From: Planctomycetota bacterium
GTDB taxonomy: Bacteria > Planctomycetota > SZUA-567 > H5-PLA8
NCBI GenBank assembly: GCA_026184295.1
Contig: JAHCJK010000012.1
Coordinates: forward strand, 1 to 59,168
DNA length: 59,168 nt
Reading direction: 5' to 3'
The position numbers and the translations under genes were made by a program. Below are positions 34,655-42,647 of the stretch, piece after piece (the first letter of the stretch is position 1; every line of letters starts with the position of its first letter). The notes beneath the pieces were generated by a model. The model was given only the letters and a program-made list of their open reading frames with translations. It did not search any database and had not been told where the DNA came from.

Positions 34655-37402
34655 ATGCGAATGCCTATGCTCATGGCAGTAACCGGTGTGTTCGCTGCGT
34701 CCTTTGTTCTTGGCGAAGAGGCGCCCGCACCGGACGACACGGAGGCGGAAATAGCCGAGTTTCTGGTCAATGGCTTGGCCTATCCCCAAAAGCAGGTAAG
34801 GAAGGAAGTCCTCCAAGGCCTGGAGCCAATCTCAAATCTTTCTCAGGCATGTGCTCCGCGATTGCTTGAGGCGCTCAGGAACGCGGACGAAGATGGAGTG
34901 CGCATCGCCAGGTTGTACCTTCGGTCCGTTCCCGACCCGATGCCTGCCGTCGAAGACTTGAAGAAGGCAAACGATTTGAAGCGTCTCGCATGTTTGCTTG
35001 CGGCGGCCGTCGAAGCGAAACCGATGCAGGCAGGCGTAATTGTCGCCTTATGCGATCATCCCGATAAGGACCTTCGCAGCAAAGCCACGTTCGCGTTGAA
35101 TCGAATGACGGAGGGTTCGGTGGCAGTCCTTCCGGAACAACTAAAAGCCATCCAGGGAAGCGATCGAACCCTCCGCAAGACCACCCTTGCAAGTCTGTAC
35201 AACAAGAAACTTGGGCCATCCGCTGTTCCCGCGCTCGTATCGGCGCTAAAGGACGATGATCCGGAAATACGCAGGATGGCGGCGATGCATCTGGCAAACA
35301 TCGGACCTGCGGCCCAAGGGGCCATTAAGGATCTGATGGCCGGACTCGATGACCGAGATTCCCGAGTACGTTCGCTTTGCCTCCGAGCATTGGGACAGAT
35401 CGGCGGTGCCGGCCTCCCTGAACTGGTTCGCGCCTTGGAACATGAAGATCCTGGCGTGCGGATGCTGGCGATCGGTTCGCTGGGCGACGCTGGACAAGCG
35501 GCCTCGGCCACGTTGCCTGAAATGAAGAAGGCGTGTGAAAAGGATCCTGCGCTATGGCCCTATTACTGGGAAGCGGCGGCCAAGATTACGGGCAACCCAG
35601 GGGCTTCCGCCGAGGCGTACGCAGAGATATTGCGCAAGCCTGAACTCGGCCTGCCCAAAGAAACGTGGGCAAAAGTGGTCATGGAGAAGGACAAAGCCTT
35701 GCAGATGCTTGGAGAAATGGGGGAAGATGCCGCCGAGGCTATTCCCGCCATCTCCGAAGAATTGGCGATCCTGGATAACCCCAATCGGCCCAAAACGAAT
35801 CAGCACTTCGAGACGGCGGTCTACGCTCTCATGCGCATCGGCCGGCCCGCAGCCGCGTCGGTACGAGCCCTGGTTGCCAGCTCTAACGAAACCAAACGAG
35901 ACCTCGTGACACGGGCCATGCGCGCCTATCACATGGATCCCAAGCCTCTCGACATGGCGGCAGAATTGGCGGGAGATAAGGACGTGGAAGTGCGTAGGTG
36001 GGTCGCCAAGTGTCTCACCGAGAATCCCGCGGGCAACGCGAGCAAGGCTCGTGTGCTCGGCATCCTCATGAACGATGCGGATGCGGAGATTCGGAGCTTG
36101 GCTACCGCCAACTTGCGCCGGCTGAAGTCGGCCGCGGGACTGCAGAGCAAAGACCTGCTCCTGGGACTGAAGAATCCTGATGCGAAGGTCCGCCGTCAAG
36201 CTGCGTTGGCATTGGCACGGCAGGGAGCTTTGCCCGAGGAGGGGGCGCCGCTGCTGGTAGATGCGGTCAGGAGTGGCTCGACCCGGGACGAGCGCGTTGC
36301 TGCTTATGCCGCGTTGGCAGAATATCCCGCGCATGCGAAGGCTTTGACGACCTGGATATCCGACCGATTCAAGGCCAAGGAGTTGGATTCGGTTGAAGCC
36401 TCCGCCATGGTCGATTTGCTAAGCCGCTTGCTTCCGGAGAGCCAGGGCGCGCTCGTGGAAGCATTGTCCTGTTTGGCGGCCCGCGACCGCGCTGCGCAGG
36501 CCCTTGGCACGCTAGGCGCCAAAGTCGTGCCCGCCTTGGTAGCCGTGATTTCAGGAGCCAACAATAAGAATCCAATTGGGGTGCAAGGCGCCGCGATGGC
36601 GCTCGCCTTTGTAGGCGAGCCTGCTGCGGAATCCCTGGTTGGCCTTCTCCGAGCACAGGATCACGCGAGTAGCGAAGCGGCCAAAACGGCATTCCGCGCC
36701 ATGGGAGGGCCTGCGGTTCCCAGGCTCGTGAAAATGGCCGAGGACGACACGGATCCCAGGCTTGCGATATGCGCATGGGAAATCCTTGGTGGCATGGGAC
36801 CTTCGGCGAAGCCCGCCGTGCCTCAGGCGTTGAAGCGAGCTTCCTCTGGCCCTGAGGTGGCACGAATTGCAGCCATCAACTTGCTGGTCTCGGTCGATCC
36901 CGATGATCCGGAATCGCAAAAGGTCCTTCTGGCATCGTTAAGGGATCCATCGGCTGTAGTCCGAATTGGGGCAACGCGTGCATTGGTATTCAGGCATGTC
37001 GCAATCGGCGTCTATATGAACGAGTTCGAAAACATGCTACAGGACAAGAATCCCCAAGTTCGAACATGGGCAGTGTACGGCTTAGGCGAACTTGGCAGTC
37101 GAGGCTCAGGGTATCTGGCTAAGGCCCTTGCGGATCCGGAGCCTTCCGTACGAAACGTGGCTGCCAGCAGATTGACGAACTTGAAGTCATTGGCGTTGCC
37201 GACCTTGGCAAAAGTTATTCGCGGTAAGGACGAACAAGCCCGTGAGGCTGCAACTCAAGCGCTTGCACAGATGGGACCGTTAGCTGCAATAGTATGGGCC
37301 GATGCCATGAGGGATCCAATGGCTGAAGTACGAAACTATGCGACGGCACAGCTCACGAAACTTGGAGAGATTGGCAAGCCTGGATTGGAAATTCATCCCT
37401 AG
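34655..37402 (+). CDS. Large exported HEAT-repeat solenoid protein
   Basis: A 915-aa protein. The ATG at 34655 is preferred over 34646 because GAGG (34642-34645) precedes it by 9 nt. A signal peptide (MRMPMLMAVTGVFAASFVLG) is followed by HEAT-like repeats throughout, for example EIRRMAAMHLANIGPAAQGAIKDL, VRSLCLRALGQIGGAGLPELVRAL, VRRQAALALARQGALPEEGAPLL and VRTWAVYGLGELGSRGSG. There is no other recognisable domain. It is the last gene of the operon; codon use is noticeably less GC-biased than in genes after 37.4 kb. A periplasmic or surface protein-binding solenoid is the likely role. Confidence 0.85.
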   Translation: MRMPMLMAVTGVFAASFVLGEEAPAPDDTEAEIAEFLVNGLAYPQKQVRKEVLQGLEPISNLSQACAPRLLEALRNADEDGVRIARLYLRSVPDPMPAVEDLKKANDLKRLACLLAAAVEAKPMQAGVIVALCDHPDKDLRSKATFALNRMTEGSVAVLPEQLKAIQGSDRTLRKTTLASLYNKKLGPSAVPALVSALKDDDPEIRRMAAMHLANIGPAAQGAIKDLMAGLDDRDSRVRSLCLRALGQIGGAGLPELVRALEHEDPGVRMLAIGSLGDAGQAASATLPEMKKACEKDPALWPYYWEAAAKITGNPGASAEAYAEILRKPELGLPKETWAKVVMEKDKALQMLGEMGEDAAEAIPAISEELAILDNPNRPKTNQHFETAVYALMRIGRPAAASVRALVASSNETKRDLVTRAMRAYHMDPKPLDMAAELAGDKDVEVRRWVAKCLTENPAGNASKARVLGILMNDADAEIRSLATANLRRLKSAAGLQSKDLLLGLKNPDAKVRRQAALALARQGALPEEGAPLLVDAVRSGSTRDERVAAYAALAEYPAHAKALTTWISDRFKAKELDSVEASAMVDLLSRLLPESQGALVEALSCLAARDRAAQALGTLGAKVVPALVAVISGANNKNPIGVQGAAMALAFVGEPAAESLVGLLRAQDHASSEAAKTAFRAMGGPAVPRLVKMAEDDTDPRLAICAWEILGGMGPSAKPAVPQALKRASSGPEVARIAAINLLVSVDPDDPESQKVLLASLRDPSAVVRIGATRALVFRHVAIGVYMNEFENMLQDKNPQVRTWAVYGLGELGSRGSGYLAKALADPEPSVRNVAASRLTNLKSLALPTLAKVIRGKDEQAREAATQALAQMGPLAAIVWADAMRDPMAEVRNYATAQLTKLGEIGKPGLEIHP

Positions 37403-37475
37403 GGTCTGGCCATCACGAATAATGTATTGAGAACCTGATTCCTAAATCCTGACCCCTGCCGTTCTCCTGCCGTCG

Positions 37476-38045
37476 TCACCCCTGTTCCGCGCGGTCCTTC
37501 CTTGCCACCAGCGCTTCGGGGAACGAGTTGTAGACGGAGAGGTTGCTGTCGAGGCCCAGGGTTGCGAGCAGGGTGCGGGCGGTCGCGGGCATCTTGACCA
37601 GGCGCACGTCCAGGCGGTCGTTGATGCTCAGCAGCACGCCCAGGCCCGCGGACGTGAACGGGTGGACCTTGCCGACGTCGATGCTCAGCATGCGCGCGCC
37701 GTGGTGCTGCAGGTTGTAGACTTCGCGGTCCAGGCGCAGCGCGGTGGCGCTGTCGAGCGGCCCGACGAGGCTCATGCAGACCACGCCGGGCGTCACTTCC
37801 AGCGCGCCGATCTCGATCAACACCTGCGCGTGCGGGTCGGCTTCGTCCACGTAGACGTCGCTTTCGGTCAGGTTCTTCGCGGGCAGGCGGCCGGAGGCCG
37901 AACCGAGTTCGCGGTAGAGGTCGATGCCGCGCATGCGCGCTTCGGCCGCACTATTGCCGGCGACCTTCGCCGAAAAGCGCAGAACCTTCGCGGGGTCGCG
38001 GTCGTTGGCCGCGAAGATGGGAATGGTCAGGCGGTAGCGTCCCAT
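37476..38045 (-). CDS. STAS-domain protein (anti-sigma-factor-antagonist-like)
   Basis: A 189-aa protein starting at the ATG at 38045, which follows GAGGAG; the frame extends 27 nt upstream. The N-terminal ~85 residues (RYRLTIPIFAANDRDPAKVLRFSAKVAGNSA) are unassigned. Residues ~90-185 form a STAS domain with the conserved block MLSIDVGKVHPFTSAGLGVLLSINDRL, keeping the Ser of the 'SSAGLGVLL' phosphorylation motif. It therefore resembles SpoIIAA/RsbV-type antagonists, but no anti-sigma kinase or phosphatase gene is nearby. Confidence 0.8.
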   Translation of the reverse strand: MGRYRLTIPIFAANDRDPAKVLRFSAKVAGNSAAEARMRGIDLYRELGSASGRLPAKNLTESDVYVDEADPHAQVLIEIGALEVTPGVVCMSLVGPLDSATALRLDREVYNLQHHGARMLSIDVGKVHPFTSAGLGVLLSINDRLDVRLVKMPATARTLLATLGLDSNLSVYNSFPEALVARKDRAEQG

Positions 38046-38148
38046 GCGGGCTCCTCTCCAAGCCGTGAGCATAGCCCACAGAGCCCCGACCGCCTAGTGT
38101 TAATCTCGGCAGGAACAATCCTTATGGGATAAGCCCGGGCGCCGGAGG

Positions 38149-40782
38149 CTATTTCGAGACCGCCCGGTCCAGGCTTTTCCCGCTGGCCACATCGCGCAGG
38201 CGCAGCGTCCACGGGCCCTCGCCGGGCACGAACGAGCAGTCGATCGCGCCCTTGTACACGCCCTTCACCAGCGGCAGATTCACGACGCTCTCGGGAATCG
38301 CTTCCTTCTTCTCGTCGAGCAGTTCGGCGTGGACGACGTGGTCGCCCAGGTCGCCTTCGGCCACGATGGAAACTTCCAGCGCCAGCTTGCCGTCCACGAT
38401 CTTCCCTTCGCCGAGTTCGGCCTTCAGGCCCGTCACCTCGTACGGCAGGATGCTGAAGACGAGCGGGCGGTCCTTGGCCATCGCGAGTTCCACGCGGTCG
38501 GTCTGCCCGAAGGCCTTGCCCGTGCGCATCTCGTAAACGAAGCCCTTCTTCGGCAGCGCAATCGTGAGCGGCGCGCCGGCCTTCACCGTTGCGCCCTGGC
38601 CCTGGTCGCTCAGGTCGTCGGTCTCGATCTGCACGTTGCCGTTCGCGTGGAGCGCCACGTATTCGGCCGCGCCCTGCGTGAACCGGAAGTTTTCGAGGCA
38701 GACCGGCTGCCCGCCGCCGCCCTTGGCCGAGACCTTGACCGCCGGGGCCACGCCGGCCTTTTCCAGGAACGCGGCGAAGAGCTGGCGCAGTTGCGCCGTG
38801 GCGCCCTCGGACTTTTCAGACGAGCGCAGCGCGAGGTAGTTGGGAATATCGAAGTTCAGCGTGTAGGCGAAGCCCTTGCCGAGGGCGCGTTCGAGCAGCG
38901 CGGGGCCGGTGGGGGTCGTGGCGAGCGCCTTCGCGTCGCCGGCGGCCAGGCCCGGTTCCTGGTACCCCTGCACGTCCAGCGTGCCGCCCTTCTTGAACGT
39001 GCCGAAGTCGGATTCGAGCGTGACCTTGAGCGCGCGCCCGAAGCCGCCGGCGTACCCGCCGCCTTTCTCGTTCTCGGCTTTTTTCTCCTGTTCGAAGTCG
39101 AAGGCGCCGCGCTTGAGGCCCAGCAGTTCATCGATGGGCGAGGCCGCGCGCAGGGAGCCGTTCTCGTTCATGCGTCCGGCCATCAGGTCGGTCACCAGTA
39201 CGCCGCCGCCTTCGACGAAGGCCTTCAGTCCCGCGATCTCGGCATCGCTGAGCGCCATGCCGCGCGGCACGAAGAAGAGCTTGCAGCCCTTCGCCAGCAG
39301 CGCGCCGGTCTCCACCTGGCGGCTGGAGACGCAGGTGTACTGGCAGCCCAGGTCTTCGAGCATCTTGTAGATGCCTTCGCGGCCGAAGGCGGCGAAGTTG
39401 TGCCCGCCTTCGTACGAGCTGAAGCGGTTGATCCACGTGTCGCCGTCGCGCAGGACTTCCAGCGGCCAGTCGGCGCGGATGCTCGCCTGCGAATGCAGCA
39501 CGCCGATGGGTTCGGTCCGCGCTTCCGCGTGGCGCAGCAGGCACGGAATGCCTTCGCGGGCTTCGCGGAAGATCGCGCGCAGGTTGCGGCCTTTTTCGGT
39601 GAGCGTGGCCGTGTTTTCGTGTACGTCGAAGAGCACCATGCTGGAGGTGTTGTTGCCCTGGAAAGGCCAGATCAGCCCGCCGCTGTCGCCGTGCAGGACC
39701 AGGTACCACATGCGCGCGATGCCCTGGTCGGCCGAGTCGTAGCGGATGGCCGCGATCTTGGGGGCCGAAGGGTGCATGAAGCTGCGGATCAGTTCGCGCG
39801 AGCCGTTGCATTCGTAGTGTTCGATCCAGTTGATGGTGTGGCCCATCTTCCAGTAGTCGAAGCCGCCCCAGGCCGACGGCATCTGCGTGCCGGAGTAGCC
39901 CACGGGGCCGCGCGGGTCGATCTTGCGGATGGCATCGGCGTAGCGCGCGACGGCCGCCTGCATCGTGTCGTCGTTGTACTCGCGGTGGTCGGCCCACGGG
40001 GCGAGGTTCAGGTTGGCGAGGCCCTTCTGCAGTTCGGCCTGGAGTTCGTCGCTGGTCTTCGGCGTCGCTTCGTCCCAGGCTTTGTACGTCGTGCCCCAGG
40101 ACGCGTTGAGTTTCTCCAGGCTCCCGTACTTGGCGCGCAGCCACTGGCGGAAGCAGGCCAGCGAGAGCGGCGAGAAGTCGTAGTCGAACGGGCTGGCCGA
40201 ACTGTTGGTGTAGGTGGCCTCGTCGCGCAGGTCGTACGCCAGCGGCAGGCCGGAGGCGCAGCGTTCGGCCACTTTCGCGGCGGAGGCGCATTCGGAGGCG
40301 TCGTTGGCGGGGTCTTCCAGGCTCGGCTTGCGGACCAGGTGTTCCTTGCCGCGGTTGCCTTTGAAGCCCTTCAGGGCCGTGCCGCCGGTCTTGTTGCGCA
40401 GGTACAGGTTGTTGCAGAGGTTCGTGCAGTAGAAGGGCATTTGGGTGTCGAAGTGCCCCTTGGGGCTGTGCTGCGAATACACCAGCCCGCCGGTGACGAA
40501 CATCTGCCGCAGCGCGGCGTGGAACTTCGCCGGGTCCTGCAGGCGGTTCTCGCCGCCCCACACGATCGAGGCGTAGTCGTACCAGTCGGCGCGGTAGGGG
40601 CTCATCACGGCCGGCGGGTTCGCCCACACCGCCGCTCCGCTGCGGTCGTCGGGCACCGGGAGGGGCTTGGGGTCGGCGGGAAAGCGCGCGCCCGGCGCGG
40701 GCCAGACGGGCAACGGCTCGTCTTCCGCGTGCAGGGCCAGCACGGCGCTCAGCAGGACGGCGGCAAAGGCACAGACACGCAT
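38149..40782 (-). CDS. Secreted GH42-like glycoside hydrolase (beta-galactosidase superfamily)
   Basis: An 877-aa exported protein. The ATG at 40782 follows GAGGAG and starts a signal peptide (MRVCAFAAVLLSAVLALHAED). The N-terminal half has the TIM-barrel traits of GH42-like enzymes: PLAYDLRDEATYTNSS (a DE motif at the acid/base position), FRQWLRAKYGSLEKLNASWGTTYKAWDEATP and a WIEHYECNGSRE strand. A GATase-like trimerisation-type domain follows (LEDLGCQYTCVSSRQVE, LFFVPRGMALSDAEIAGLKAFVEGGGVLVTD), then beta-rich C-terminal domains. The gene follows its regulator by 20 bp. The exact sugar cannot be read from sequence; beta-galactoside is the family default. Confidence 0.8.
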   Translation of the reverse strand: MRVCAFAAVLLSAVLALHAEDEPLPVWPAPGARFPADPKPLPVPDDRSGAAVWANPPAVMSPYRADWYDYASIVWGGENRLQDPAKFHAALRQMFVTGGLVYSQHSPKGHFDTQMPFYCTNLCNNLYLRNKTGGTALKGFKGNRGKEHLVRKPSLEDPANDASECASAAKVAERCASGLPLAYDLRDEATYTNSSASPFDYDFSPLSLACFRQWLRAKYGSLEKLNASWGTTYKAWDEATPKTSDELQAELQKGLANLNLAPWADHREYNDDTMQAAVARYADAIRKIDPRGPVGYSGTQMPSAWGGFDYWKMGHTINWIEHYECNGSRELIRSFMHPSAPKIAAIRYDSADQGIARMWYLVLHGDSGGLIWPFQGNNTSSMVLFDVHENTATLTEKGRNLRAIFREAREGIPCLLRHAEARTEPIGVLHSQASIRADWPLEVLRDGDTWINRFSSYEGGHNFAAFGREGIYKMLEDLGCQYTCVSSRQVETGALLAKGCKLFFVPRGMALSDAEIAGLKAFVEGGGVLVTDLMAGRMNENGSLRAASPIDELLGLKRGAFDFEQEKKAENEKGGGYAGGFGRALKVTLESDFGTFKKGGTLDVQGYQEPGLAAGDAKALATTPTGPALLERALGKGFAYTLNFDIPNYLALRSSEKSEGATAQLRQLFAAFLEKAGVAPAVKVSAKGGGGQPVCLENFRFTQGAAEYVALHANGNVQIETDDLSDQGQGATVKAGAPLTIALPKKGFVYEMRTGKAFGQTDRVELAMAKDRPLVFSILPYEVTGLKAELGEGKIVDGKLALEVSIVAEGDLGDHVVHAELLDEKKEAIPESVVNLPLVKGVYKGAIDCSFVPGEGPWTLRLRDVASGKSLDRAVSK

Positions 40783-40802
40783 GGTTCGCTCCTCATAAGG
40801 GC

Positions 40803-41888
40803 TCATTCGGACGAATCGGTTCCGGGGTCGAGTTCCATCGGCAGGCGGTGGATCGCGTACGGCGTCTCGGGCTTCGCGATGCGCCGGGCGAGCGTCTCGA
40901 GGGCCTGGGCGCCCACCGCCCGCCCGTCGGCGACGACCGCGGCCAGTTCCGGGTGAAAGTGCTTCAGCGTGGGGGAGGCCGCCGCGAGCAGCTTGATGCG
41001 CCGCGCTTCGGGCCGGGTGGACTCGCGCAGCGCCTGAAGCGCCCCCGAGACCATCGGCCCGCTCCAGACGAAGAAGGCCTCCGGAATCGGACCGTCGGCG
41101 GCCAGCGCCGAGGCCATGGCGTGGCGCCCGCCGCGGTAATCGGTGAAATCCTGCCGGATAAAGGGACGGTTGGCGTCGAGCCCCGCTTCGGCCAGGCCTT
41201 GCAGGAAGCCGCCCAGGCGTTCGGGGTTGTTCTCCACGCGGCGCGTCGCGAGCAGCCCGATGGATCGGTAGCCGCACGCGACGAGATGCCGCACCGCCGC
41301 CAGCGAGCCCGCGCGCGAATCGAGCGTCACGCAGTCCATCCGCAGGCCCTGGTAATGGTGGTCGGCCAGCACGAAGGGAAGGTCCAGCCGCTGAATCTGC
41401 AGGAGCGCTTCGCGCTGGGTCATCGCGAGCAGCACGCCGCCGTCGAGCTTCGTGTCGGCCAGCGTGCGTTTGACCTGCGGGACCGGGTCGTCGGACGGGA
41501 CGGTCGCAACGGTCAGGCGCGCGTTCAGCCCCGCCGCCGCTTCGACCAGGCCGGCCCAGATTTCGCCGTAGTAGGAATCCGCCGCGAGTTCCTTGGGCGT
41601 GTTGTGGCAGAAGATGCCCACTTCCAGCGTGCGCTTGCCCAGCTTGCGGCTCTTCCCGCGCCGGTCGCGCACGAAGACGCCCTTGCCGTGCACGCGCTCG
41701 ATCAGGTTGCGCGCCTCGAGCTGGTTCAGCGCGCCGATGATGGTGAGCGTGCTGACGCCGAAGCGTTCGGAAAGGATGCGCACCGAAGGCAGCCGCTGCG
41801 AGCTGAAGCGCCCGCCCTCGATCTCCTTCGCGAGGATCTCCGCGACCTGTTCGCGAAGCGTCGTGATGCTGGCAAGACCTTTGGTCAT
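40803..41888 (-). CDS. GntR-HTH / LacI-type sensor hybrid regulator of the GH42-like gene
   Basis: A 361-aa regulator with a typical GntR winged helix (LREQVAEILAKEIEGGRF, RLPSVRILSERFGVSTLTIIGALNQLEARNLIERVHGKGVFV) and a LacI-type sensor (about 85-350: LDGGVLLAMTQ, LPFVLADHHYQGL, VTLDSRAGSLAAVRHLVACGYRSIGLLA, EAFFVWSGPMVSGALQAL). Unlike the other four regulators it is transcribed in the same direction as its neighbour, 20 bp ahead of the GH42-like gene, so the two form an operon. Two repeat structures lie upstream (41894-41910 and 41939-41956). Confidence 0.9.
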   Translation of the reverse strand: MTKGLASITTLREQVAEILAKEIEGGRFSSQRLPSVRILSERFGVSTLTIIGALNQLEARNLIERVHGKGVFVRDRRGKSRKLGKRTLEVGIFCHNTPKELAADSYYGEIWAGLVEAAAGLNARLTVATVPSDDPVPQVKRTLADTKLDGGVLLAMTQREALLQIQRLDLPFVLADHHYQGLRMDCVTLDSRAGSLAAVRHLVACGYRSIGLLATRRVENNPERLGGFLQGLAEAGLDANRPFIRQDFTDYRGGRHAMASALAADGPIPEAFFVWSGPMVSGALQALRESTRPEARRIKLLAAASPTLKHFHPELAAVVADGRAVGAQALETLARRIAKPETPYAIHRLPMELDPGTDSSE

Positions 41889-41893
41889 GTATA

Positions 41894-41956
41894 TTTACCG
41901 AAATCGTAAAAGGCGGTCCTTGCATGGATATACACCACAACAGTTAAAACAGTTAA
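41894..41956 (-). promoter_or_regulatory. AT-rich promoter region with an inverted repeat and a tandem repeat
   Basis: On the + strand TTTAC (41894-41898) and GTAAA (41906-41910) are inverted around a 7-nt spacer, 6 nt upstream of the regulator ATG. Further up, AACAGTTAA occurs twice with no gap (41939-41956). Either may be an operator; the stretch is clearly AT-richer than the flanking genes. Confidence 0.35.
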
Positions 41957-42038
41957 GAAATCTGGCGCGCGTCCGGCGCAAAATGGGCTAAAAGACGGCG
42001 CCGCACCCGCGGCTTGGAACCCTTCGAAAGGACCTCGC

Positions 42039-42332
42039 ATGGAAATCCGCGCGTTTCAGCAGTTGATCAAGGACACGTATCTGGAGAAGGACCGCGCCCG
42101 CGGCACCGCCGCCACCTACATGTGGTTCATGGAAGAGGTCGGCGAACTCGCAACGGCCCTGCGCGAAGGCACCAAGGAGGAACAGTCCGGCGAATTCGCC
42201 GACGTGCTCGCCTGGCTGATGACCCTCGCGAACCTCGCCGAGATCGACATGGAAAAGGCGCTCGCGAAGTACCAGAAAGGCTGCTGCGGCTGCGGCACAA
42301 TCCCCTGTTCGTGCGTCAACGAAAAGCCGTGA
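42039..42332 (+). CDS. MazG-like nucleotide pyrophosphohydrolase with Cys-rich tail
   Basis: A 97-aa protein. AAAGGA precedes the ATG. The helical all-alpha NTP-PPase motif is present: WFMEEVGELATAL (the EExxE metal-binding helix) and SGEFADVLAWLMTLANL (the ExxD helix). The last ~20 residues hold six cysteines in the pattern CCGCG...PCSC, a possible zinc or metal site also seen, from memory, in some archaeal MazG-like proteins. It probably hydrolyses nucleoside triphosphates to the monophosphate and pyrophosphate. It is divergent from the GH42 regulator and followed by a hairpin at 42361. Confidence 0.85.
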   Translation: MEIRAFQQLIKDTYLEKDRARGTAATYMWFMEEVGELATALREGTKEEQSGEFADVLAWLMTLANLAEIDMEKALAKYQKGCCGCGTIPCSCVNEKP

Positions 42333-42360
42333 CGAGACCTTATACGTAGGAAGGTAGTAC

Positions 42361-42378
42361 GCGGCGACCCTTCGCCGC
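42361..42378 (+). terminator. Short GC-rich hairpin after the MazG-like gene
   Basis: GCGGCGA (42361-42367) pairs perfectly with TCGCCGC (42372-42378) over a 4-nt loop, 28 nt after the stop codon. There is no U tract, so termination efficiency is uncertain. Confidence 0.35.
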
Positions 42379-42647
42379 GGCTTGGTGTACGTGGTAGCGG
42401 GGAAGGTCTGGCATGTGCTACTGCAAACGCGCACATGCACGTTGGTCAATGGCTCCGCCGTTGTCGCGGGCAAAGCCTGACGCCGTGGAAATTTCGTACA
42501 GGTTTCGCGGCGCCTGCACGTGTGCTCAAAACATATAATTGGTAGGAGGTCAAACGTTGACTTTGATGCCAGCCGGAGTCAAAGTCATACGTTGTCTTCC
42601 TGGAGGATTTCTTTTAGGGAGCCTCCTTTTCCACCGCGATCACCACA
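42379..42647 (+). promoter_or_regulatory. Intergenic region with TATAAT box and 14-bp imperfect palindrome
   Basis: No gene is seen. TATAAT (42534-42539) is a good -10 box without a clear -35. Just downstream AACGTTGACTTTGA (42553-42566) is inverted as TCAAAGTCA plus ACGTT (42579-42593, one extra T), with a 12-nt centre. The palindrome would sit in the 5' leader of the TPR gene, as an operator or RNA hairpin. Confidence 0.45.
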
